From Pirellulales bacterium (GTDB lineage: Bacteria > Planctomycetota > Planctomycetia > Pirellulales > JALHLM01), in NCBI GenBank assembly GCA_022844585.1, contig JALHLM010000443.1, forward strand, positions 1 through 5,119: a DNA stretch of 5,119 nucleotides. Direction: 5' to 3'. Made by a program: the position numbers and the translations under genes. How positions within the stretch are numbered: the stretch's first letter is position 1; each line of letters opens with the position of its first letter. Shown one piece after another: positions 1 through 5,119 of this stretch. The notes under the pieces were generated by a model that was not told the origin of the DNA, ran no database searches, and saw nothing but the letters and a program-made list of their open reading frames with translations.

Positions 1-227
1 TGGCTCGGCTCCGCGTTCCAACCGATGTAGTCGATCTGGTTGACGGGAATCGACTTCTCCGTGGTGCCTTGCTTGACTTTGATTTCCAACGGGGACATCG
101 AGACGACATCGCCCGGAATCGCCGGGCCGTGATGCCGTCCGATGGTGTCGGCCCACGCCGGCGTAGCGCAGGCAAGCGCCGCCAGGCCAACCAGGACGGT
201 ACGCGCTGTGAAACAAGAGTATTGCAT
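1..227 (-). CDS. exported protein, 5' part only (runs off the left edge); possible N-terminus of a planctomycete TPR-family protein
   Basis: The ATG at 227-225 opens 75 codons that stay open to the window edge, so the C-terminus is missing. The protein starts with a clear Sec signal peptide: a short n-region (MQYSCFTAR), a hydrophobic core (VLVGLAALACA) and a likely signal peptidase I site after Ala26 (TPAWA|DT). The mature part begins DTIGRHHGPAIPGDVVSM. It continues with alternating polar and hydrophobic residues (PLEIKVKQGTTEKSIPVNQI, then DYIGWNAEPS), which suggests a small beta-rich N-terminal domain. From memory, planctomycete exported proteins with 'V.V..G...K.IPVN.I..I...GEP' followed by TPR helices resemble this, but the part that would prove it is outside the window. 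The start lies 21 bp after the stop of the upstream TPR gene on the same strand, so co-transcription is likely. The ribosome binding site is weak (GCGAG about 6 nt before ATG), which may mean translational coupling. Coding status is well supported; function is unknown. Confidence 0.5.
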   Translation of the reverse strand, partial: MQYSCFTARTVLVGLAALACATPAWADTIGRHHGPAIPGDVVSMSPLEIKVKQGTTEKSIPVNQIDYIGWNAEPS

Positions 228-248
228 CGTCGACTCGCTGTGGTCTCG

Positions 249-3200
249 TTACTTGTTCTTGGCCACGGGCTTCTCCGACGGCAAACCCGTCGCGGGCTGC
301 CCAGCGGCTTGTTGGATTGTGCGGAGCAGACTGTCGAATTTCGCGGACCATTCCGCGCCCCCCATCGACGGCGTTTGGCGGTGCTGAATGCCGATCTCCG
401 CGGCCGCCCGAGCCAGCGATTCGTCGGCAGCCTTGGCCTGTCCCTGCTGCTTGAGCTTGATGGCTTGCTTCAACCGGCATCTGGCCAGGTTGTAACGCGC
501 GTCGAAATAGACGTCGGCATACTTCTCGCTGCCGGCGACGCGACGTGACAGATGCGCCCAACCCCAGACGATCGGAACAATCTGGCCTTGCTTGTTCTTG
601 GCCTGGCGATGGCCGCGAATCGCCGCATCGAAGTACTTCACATCTTTCTCGCCCCAGGCTTGCAGCGCCATCGCGGCTTCCTGCTGGGCGTCGAGCAGTT
701 GGTTGTTCTTCTTGAGCACGTCGACGAGTAAATCGACCGACTCCGGGTATTTCCCCAAGCGACGTAGCACGCTGGCCAGCCGCACGGAAATGGCCATGCG
801 CTGCTGCGGGGTCGCCTGGAAGGAGCCGTCGTCGCACTTCTTGACGAGCAAGCGATACGCCTCGGCGGCCTGCTGAAAATACGGCTTCGCCTCCGCGGAG
901 CTTTCCCCTGCGCCGGAATCGAGCCCCGTCGCCAGACTGGCAAACGTGCCGGCGACCCAATTCAACGAGTTGAAATCATTCCCTTGCTCGCGGGCGAGAA
1001 TGCGTTTCAGAAAATTCTCGAAGCCGGCCGAGATGGACGCAATCTTGTCGGTTTGCCCGGATTCGCGCAGTTGAGTAATCTGTTGCTCCAACTCGCGCCC
1101 GAGGGACACCAGCGCCATCGTCAAGCGCTCGTTCGCCGCTTCGTCACCGCCCGCGGCGACTTCCTGCTCCAGCAGACCGAGCATTTCGTCGGCCTTGGCG
1201 AAATCCTGTCCAGCGATGTACGCCCGCAAACCAAGGCGATACGTCTCCGCCTTCAAGTTGCCTTGCGCGAGCAGCGGATCATTGGCGGCCGCGAGCGTGA
1301 GCGGTCCGTAGCTTTCATGCGTTAGTTCCTGGAGCGCGCCGGCGGCGTCCCCTTCATTCAATTTGATCGACGCCAACGTAATCGCGCCAGCGACCAACTC
1401 CGTCGAAGGCTTGCCTCCCGCGGCGCGGGCAACGCCCGAGACCAGCAGTTCGCGCGCTTGCTTGGCTTGTTGATCGAGGTCCGTTTGAGGTGGACGTTGC
1501 CCCGGTTCCAGTCGGTTTGCGGCCAGGTACTGCGCCCAGAGCGCGCGGCCGGTCTTCAATTCGGCGTCGCCGCGGCGCGGGGAGGCTGTCGGAACCTGAT
1601 CCAGATACTTGATGGCGTCGTTGGCGCGTTTGTCCATCACCGCCAATTCGACCAGCAACATCACCGCCTCGTCCGCTTCCGGCTCGCCGGGCCAGCGCTT
1701 CGCGGCATACGACGCGATGCCTTCCAACCGACTCGCATCGAACCCTCGGTTCTGTTCGGGCGTGGCGTTGTGCTCGGCCAGATACGAAGCCAACGCCAGT
1801 TGCGCGCCTTTGCGCCCCCAGGTCGACTGCGGATACCCATGTGCGAGAAACTCGCCGAGGATCGCGGCGTCGTAGTAGTTGCCTTGGCGATAGTGCACGT
1901 ACGAAAGGTAGTAGCGGACGGAGTTGACCTGTTCCATCTCCACTTCCGGCGTTTGCAGACTGAGCGCCAGGCGGAACAATCGCTGCGCCTCTGCGCCGAA
2001 TTTTCGCGATTCCTGTTCATACTGCGTGACGTTTTCCGTGTCGCCCGTTTTCGGCGCGAGTTGAATCTGCTGATAGCGGCCCTCCATCTCGCGCATGGCT
2101 TCTTCCGCTCGGCTAAACGCCTCGGCGAATGATTGCGGTTCCTTGGCGTCCGCGGCGCGCTCGCCGCGCATCCGGTTGAACAACTCGCGGGCCGCCCGTT
2201 GATGCCGGTTCGGGTAGCGGCTGGCAACCTGCGCCAGGTCGCGGGCTTCGACCTTGAGGTCATCTTCGCGCAAGGCGTCGCCCGGCTGGGCGTGCTGTAG
2301 TTGCTGCTCAATAGCGACCGCGGTGTAGTAGTGCACCGCCAGGGCCGACGGCGTGCGGACATCGGCTGCTTTCGCGCCGCCGAGCCACGTACGTCCGGCA
2401 GCGGCAGCTTCGGCGTACTTCTTTTCTTGATCGGTACACCAGGCCGGAATCGCCAACTCGAGCGTCTGCGCTTGAAGTTCGCGGACCAGCGGTTCCTCCG
2501 AAGGCTGAACGAGAATCTCGTTCAACATCCCGAGGGCCTTTTGCGTATCGCCCAACTCGATGTAGGCGCGGGCCTCATTGAGACGACCGCGCAAGGCGGC
2601 GAACAGCGAGCGGTACTTGGTGTAGACCTCGTTCGATTTCTCAGCCGAGGCCTCAAATAACTTCTTGCGCTCCGGATTGTCTGCGGGCAATGATTTCGCC
2701 TGATCGAATAACACCGCGCCCAACATCAGGCGCGCGCGAATTAAATCGCTGCGCAGCCCTTCGACCGAGGCGTCGTCCTCCGGTAACGACTTGATCTTTG
2801 CCAGCAAGTCGGCCTCGGCGGCCGTAATTTCTTGTTGCGCTTCAGCGAACCACTTCTGCGCTTGCTCGGTGAGCGCCTTCTGCTTCGCCGCATTCTCCGG
2901 TTGTTCGGCCTGAGCGACCGCGGTGTTGGCCCGTTCGGCCAGAATGCTCCCCAGTTGCATGCGCACTGACGGCAGCATCGGCGACGTGGGGTTGGCTTCG
3001 GCAAAGGTCCGGAAGCCCGCCGCCGTTTCGTCGAGCAACTTCATCCGCCGGGTCGTGTCGCGCTCAGCGCGAGCGCGGTCGAACTGAATCTGCGCTTTTT
3101 CGAAGGGAATGCGGGCGCGCTGTTCGGTCGGAATCAGCGGACTGTCGGCCATCAAGTCCAGATAGGCCGCGGCCTCGTCCAACATGCCGCGCTGCTTGAG

Positions 3201-3314
3201 CCCTTCGAGGAACGCCTCGTACGGTTCGGTAGCCCGAGCCGTCGTAGCGCCAGCCAGCGCGAACGCCACGGCCCACGGCGCGCACCAACGCGACCAACAC
3301 AAAGTTTTCGTCAC
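249..3314 (-). CDS. large exported TPR-like repeat protein (about 1021 aa)
   Basis: This frame is open for over 3 kb and ends in TAA at 251-249. I place the start at GTG 3314-3312. It has a good Shine-Dalgarno (GGAGAG, 4 nt away) and gives a compact signal peptide: n-region VTKTLCWSRWCAP, hydrophobic stretch WAVAFALAGA, and cleavage after ARA (about residue 28, ARA|TEP). A second GTG at 3395 would add 27 arginine-rich residues. The mature protein is almost entirely amphipathic helix rich in Ala, Glu, Gln, Leu and Arg. TPR-like helix pairs can be picked out near residues 31-55 (YEAFLEGLKQRGMLDEAAAY), 245-268 (NEARAYIELGDTQKALGML), 470-493 (YVHYRQGNYYDAAILGEFL), 692-714 (YRLGLRAYIAGQDFAKADEML) and 843-866 (RLASVLRRLGKYPESVDLL). 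The C-terminal 110 residues differ: WGWAHLS, then EKYADVYFDARYNLARCRL, then MGGAEWSAKFDSLLRTIQ, which looks like a conserved capping segment. No catalytic motif or later membrane segment is visible. TPR proteins generally bind other proteins, so an envelope scaffold role is inferred. It is probably the first gene of an operon with the exported protein at 227-1. Confidence 0.9.
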   Translation of the reverse strand: MTKTLCWSRWCAPWAVAFALAGATTARATEPYEAFLEGLKQRGMLDEAAAYLDLMADSPLIPTEQRARIPFEKAQIQFDRARAERDTTRRMKLLDETAAGFRTFAEANPTSPMLPSVRMQLGSILAERANTAVAQAEQPENAAKQKALTEQAQKWFAEAQQEITAAEADLLAKIKSLPEDDASVEGLRSDLIRARLMLGAVLFDQAKSLPADNPERKKLFEASAEKSNEVYTKYRSLFAALRGRLNEARAYIELGDTQKALGMLNEILVQPSEEPLVRELQAQTLELAIPAWCTDQEKKYAEAAAAGRTWLGGAKAADVRTPSALAVHYYTAVAIEQQLQHAQPGDALREDDLKVEARDLAQVASRYPNRHQRAARELFNRMRGERAADAKEPQSFAEAFSRAEEAMREMEGRYQQIQLAPKTGDTENVTQYEQESRKFGAEAQRLFRLALSLQTPEVEMEQVNSVRYYLSYVHYRQGNYYDAAILGEFLAHGYPQSTWGRKGAQLALASYLAEHNATPEQNRGFDASRLEGIASYAAKRWPGEPEADEAVMLLVELAVMDKRANDAIKYLDQVPTASPRRGDAELKTGRALWAQYLAANRLEPGQRPPQTDLDQQAKQARELLVSGVARAAGGKPSTELVAGAITLASIKLNEGDAAGALQELTHESYGPLTLAAANDPLLAQGNLKAETYRLGLRAYIAGQDFAKADEMLGLLEQEVAAGGDEAANERLTMALVSLGRELEQQITQLRESGQTDKIASISAGFENFLKRILAREQGNDFNSLNWVAGTFASLATGLDSGAGESSAEAKPYFQQAAEAYRLLVKKCDDGSFQATPQQRMAISVRLASVLRRLGKYPESVDLLVDVLKKNNQLLDAQQEAAMALQAWGEKDVKYFDAAIRGHRQAKNKQGQIVPIVWGWAHLSRRVAGSEKYADVYFDARYNLARCRLKQAIKLKQQGQAKAADESLARAAAEIGIQHRQTPSMGGAEWSAKFDSLLRTIQQAAGQPATGLPSEKPVAKNK

Positions 3315-3318
3315 CGAT

Positions 3319-3324
3319 CTCTCC
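3319..3324 (-). promoter_or_regulatory. ribosome binding site that decides the TPR-gene start
   Basis: Read on the minus strand this is GGAGAG, with four bases (ATCG) before the GTG at 3314. The GGAG core sits 6 nt from the start codon, which is close to ideal. With the normal-length signal peptide that follows, it favours 3314 over the upstream GTG at 3395. That alternative also has a fair site (GGAAGG at 3406-3401, spacing 5), so the choice is good but not settled. Confidence 0.6.
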
Positions 3325-3408
3325 GAGCGGCGCGACCGAGCGAAACATTTCGTCCGACGGGTTCCGGTCCGCCAGCCGAGGAAGGAAACTCGCACCTGTC
3401 CCTTCCAG

Positions 3409-3435
3409 GGTATAGCCGAAGTCGGGAATGTTCAA
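3409..3435 (-). promoter_or_regulatory. candidate sigma70-type promoter for the TPR operon
   Basis: On the minus strand TTGAAC (3435-3430) is followed 15 bases later by TATACC (3414-3409). The -10 matches four of six consensus bases and the -35 four of six, but 15 bases is short of the preferred 17. An overlapping TTGCTT would give 19. If used, transcription would begin near 3402, leaving a leader of about 88 bases to the GTG at 3314. Starting at the GTG at 3395 would leave almost no leader, which again favours 3314. This is pattern matching only; planctomycete promoters are poorly defined. Confidence 0.25.
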
Positions 3436-3570
3436 GCAAGTCGCCAGCCGGAAGTTCGATCGCGGTGCGAAGTTGCCGCTAATTTCGACCCCATGGGCGA
3501 GTAATTGACGCGGCATAACCGCACTCCGCGGCAGGTTTGATCCGACCGGCCGAACTCCTACGCCCAGGAT

Positions 3571-3599
3571 TTGCGTCTGGTCGCCTTTCGACCTAAGTT
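3571..3599 (+). promoter_or_regulatory. weak candidate promoter for the metalloprotease gene
   Basis: TTGCGT (3571-3576) and TAAGTT (3594-3599) are separated by exactly 17 bases. Each matches only about three of the six consensus bases, so the spacing is the best argument. The spacer holds a perfect short inverted repeat, GGTCG-CCTTT-CGACC (3579-3593), which could be an operator half-site pair or chance. The implied leader to ATG 3758 is roughly 150 bases and would include the inverted repeat at 3651-3693. Confidence 0.15.
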
Positions 3600-3650
3600 T
3601 CCCGTGGAGTCCCACTGGATGGCGGGGTTCCGCTCCCCAGAGTGCCGGAC

Positions 3651-3693
3651 GTCGCGCAGCGGAATTCACTCGTCTTTTCCCCGCCGCGGCGAC
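3651..3693. repeat. imperfect GC-rich inverted repeat upstream of the metalloprotease start
   Basis: The left arm GTCGCGCAGCGG (3651-3662) pairs with the right arm CCGCCGCGGCGAC (3681-3693), giving 11 base pairs with one mismatch and one bulged base around an 18-base loop. It ends 64 bases before the ATG at 3758. No T-run follows on either strand, so it is not a typical intrinsic terminator. It could be a leader hairpin or a protein-binding site. In GC-rich DNA such a match can also arise by chance. Confidence 0.3.
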
Positions 3694-3757
3694 GCCCGTC
3701 GATCGATCCAAACGGCCGTTCGCGCCGCCACGACTAAGCATTCGGGACGGGACTTCC

Positions 3758-5119
3758 ATGGCATCGCGCCGCTCGATTTCGCATTGGCTAATTAGCTGGA
3801 CACTTACTCGCCGGACGCTTGCACCCGCCCGGCGGCGCGCGCCTCGAAAGCGCCGCGCCTTACGTATTGAGCCGCTGGAAGCGAAGCAACTCATGAACGC
3901 CGATTGGGGCGGGGGAACCTGCGGTTGCTCGCGCTGCGGCGGCACGCTGTGCGCCTGCGGCTTTCCGCAGATCGACGCTTCCGTGCTACTGGCCGAGGAA
4001 TTGAATCAGCCGGTCGGAGCCGAAGAGCCGCAGGCCAGTAATCCGTTGTCAAGCATTCCGCTCTTGCATAGCCGCCCCAGCGCCACGGCGAAGTTCTACC
4101 TCGATTTCAACGGCCACTTCGAATCGATCTGGGGCAGCTACTCGAATATCACCACGCCGGTCTACGATCGGGACGGGGACGCCACGACATTCAGCAATAG
4201 CGAGCTAACCACGATTCAAGAAATCTGGGCACGTGTGTCCGAGGACTTCGCACCCTTTAATGTCGATGTGACGACGGAAGATCCCGGTAACTTCAGCAAT
4301 GGCGTCGGCCTCCGCGCGTCGATTGGCGGTAACGGCAGTTGGTACGGTTCCGCTGGCGGCGTGGCGTATATCAACGCGTTCACGAATAACATCGTTAACA
4401 CGGTCTATGTATTCTCGGCGAATCTCGGCAGCGGCAATGGCAAGTATGTCGCCGAAGCGACGAGCCACGAATACGGACACGCACTGGGTCTGCTACATCA
4501 GAGCTTGTACGACGGCCTCGGCAATCTCGTGTCGACGTACTATCAAGGGGACGCCAACTGGGCGCCGATTATGGGCGTCGGTTATTACGCCGCGCGCAGT
4601 ACCTGGGCGAACGGCACCACCAATACGTCCTCGACGTACCAGGACAATCTCCTTGTCCTCGCTAACGGCACGAATGGCTACGGCTATGCCGCCGATGACC
4701 ACGGCAACAGCGCCGGGACGGCCACGGCGCTCGCCGTTTCCGGGAACAGCCGCAGCGGTTCCGGCTTGATCAGCCAGATGTCCGACGTCGACTATTTCAG
4801 CTTTTCCAGCGGCGCTGGCGCGATCAGTTTGACGGTGAACGTCGCCTCGGTCGGCGCGAATCTCGACGCGCGGATCGAACTACGCGACGCCTTCGGCTCG
4901 CTGATTACCTCGGCGGCGCCCTCGAACAGCCTGGGGGCTACGATCAATACGTCGGTCGCACAGGGCGACTACCGCCTCGTGGTTGCGAGCCAGGGCGTCT
5001 ACGGCGACTTGGGCCAATACACGATCACCGGCACGGTGCAACCGACGGTCGATCTCACGCCGCCCACCGCTACGAATGACAGCGCCGCGACAACCAACGT
5101 GAAGCCAGTGCTGATCGAC
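3758..5119 (+). CDS. secreted metzincin-type zinc metalloprotease with LEPR-XLL-like N-terminus and PPC-like domain (3' end beyond the window)
   Basis: The ATG at 3758 opens 454 codons with no stop before the right edge. Residues 1-46 are basic (RRRAPRKRRALR) and end in IEPLEAKQLMNAD, a variant of the planctomycete LEPR-XLL N-terminal motif. A cluster of five cysteines follows (C55, C57, C60, C65, C67). The catalytic domain spans about 110-305. It starts with KFYLDFNGH, has an acidic DRDGD loop at 137-141 that may bind calcium, then VSEDFAPFNVDVTTEDPG, and a glycine-rich WYGSAGGVAYIN. The zinc site is H237-E-Y-G-H241-A-L-G-L-L-H247, with Glu238 as the likely general base, and Met272 in APIMGVGYY is the probable Met-turn. 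All the motifs expected of an active metzincin are present. Residues about 313-427 resemble a PPC (pre-peptidase C-terminal) domain, with DVDYFSFS at 343-350 and GDYRLVVAS at 403-411. A Pro/Thr-rich linker (TPPTATNDSAATT) then suggests further domains. The Shine-Dalgarno is weak (GGGA, 5 nt from ATG). The product is probably extracellular or surface-bound; the substrate is unknown. Confidence 0.9.
   Translation, partial: MASRRSISHWLISWTLTRRTLAPARRRAPRKRRALRIEPLEAKQLMNADWGGGTCGCSRCGGTLCACGFPQIDASVLLAEELNQPVGAEEPQASNPLSSIPLLHSRPSATAKFYLDFNGHFESIWGSYSNITTPVYDRDGDATTFSNSELTTIQEIWARVSEDFAPFNVDVTTEDPGNFSNGVGLRASIGGNGSWYGSAGGVAYINAFTNNIVNTVYVFSANLGSGNGKYVAEATSHEYGHALGLLHQSLYDGLGNLVSTYYQGDANWAPIMGVGYYAARSTWANGTTNTSSTYQDNLLVLANGTNGYGYAADDHGNSAGTATALAVSGNSRSGSGLISQMSDVDYFSFSSGAGAISLTVNVASVGANLDARIELRDAFGSLITSAAPSNSLGATINTSVAQGDYRLVVASQGVYGDLGQYTITGTVQPTVDLTPPTATNDSAATTNVKPVLID

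Larger units (their letters stand above)
3315..3757. other. divergent intergenic region between the TPR operon and the metalloprotease gene
   Basis: This 443-base stretch separates two divergently transcribed genes. I see no convincing coding sequence in it: open frames crossing it on either strand lack a recognisable protein start or domain and read as extensions or shadows of the flanking genes. It should hold the promoters for both sides. It contains a TATACC hexamer facing left (3414-3409), a TTGCGT/TAAGTT pair facing right (3571-3599) and an imperfect GC-rich inverted repeat (3651-3693). No tRNA, terminator with a U-run, or known riboswitch was recognised. Confidence 0.7.

Noticed and set aside
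166..171. Possible lipoprotein cysteine (Cys20) in the signal peptide of the left-edge protein
   Set aside because: The residues before the cysteine (A-L-A-C) do not fit the lipobox, which needs Leu at -3 and a small residue at -2. A signal peptidase I site (AWA|DT) follows a few residues later.
228..248. Terminator or promoter between the two minus-strand genes
   Set aside because: The 21-base gap has no hairpin with a U-run and is too short for a convincing independent promoter.
1458..2132. Plus-strand open frame of 224 codons antisense to the TPR gene
   Set aside because: It lies wholly within the strong minus-strand TPR coding sequence, and its translation has shadow-like composition with no signal or domain. 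The other antisense frames between 69 and 2660 fail for the same reasons.
3064..3945. Minus-strand open frame of 293 codons crossing the intergenic region and both flanking genes
   Set aside because: It overlaps the start of the TPR gene on the same strand in another frame and lies antisense to the metalloprotease N-terminus. Its translation is arginine/proline-rich with no recognisable domain, as expected for a shadow in GC-rich DNA.
4166..4204. EF-hand calcium loop in the metalloprotease (DRDGD...SNSE)
   Set aside because: The first acidic positions fit, but the closing Glu falls at loop position 13 rather than 12, so it is described only as an acidic loop that may bind calcium.
4205..4702. 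Short minus-strand frames and a plus-strand out-of-frame stretch (4299-4769) within the metalloprotease gene
   Set aside because: The frame from 3758 carries the intact zinc site, Met-turn and PPC-like domain through this region, so the alternatives are shadows.

Overview
The window looks like chromosomal DNA from a planctomycete, probably of the Pirellulales type. Three things point that way: GC-rich DNA, a large exported tetratricopeptide-like protein followed by a second exported protein, and a metalloprotease whose arginine-rich N-terminus ends in an 'IEPLEAKQLMNAD' motif. That motif is a variant of the LEPR-XLL N-terminal signature that I know from planctomycete surface and secreted proteins. 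The assignment is by recognition only; no search was run.

Layout. Positions 1-227 (minus) hold the first 75 codons of an exported protein whose 3' end lies beyond the left edge. Positions 249-3314 (minus) hold a large exported alpha-helical repeat (TPR-like) protein of about 1021 residues. It is transcribed toward the first gene with only 21 bp between them, so the two probably form an operon. Positions 3315-3757 are a non-coding divergent region with weak promoter candidates in both directions and an imperfect GC-rich inverted repeat. Positions 3758-5119 (plus) hold the first 454 codons of a secreted zinc metalloprotease, which continues beyond the right edge.

Function. The two minus-strand proteins both have Sec-type signal peptides and probably act together in the periplasm or cell envelope, most likely as protein-protein interaction scaffolds. 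Their exact role cannot be read from the sequence. The plus-strand protein combines the LEPR-XLL-like region, a compact five-cysteine cluster, a metzincin-type catalytic domain (HEYGHALGLLH plus a downstream Met-turn) and a PPC-like beta-sandwich domain, so it is probably a modular extracellular protease. Nothing indicates that the protease and the TPR operon share a pathway; they only share an intergenic region.

No RNA genes, mobile elements, CRISPR arrays or attachment sites were seen. The other long open frames across 249-3314 are antisense or out-of-frame shadows typical of GC-rich coding DNA.
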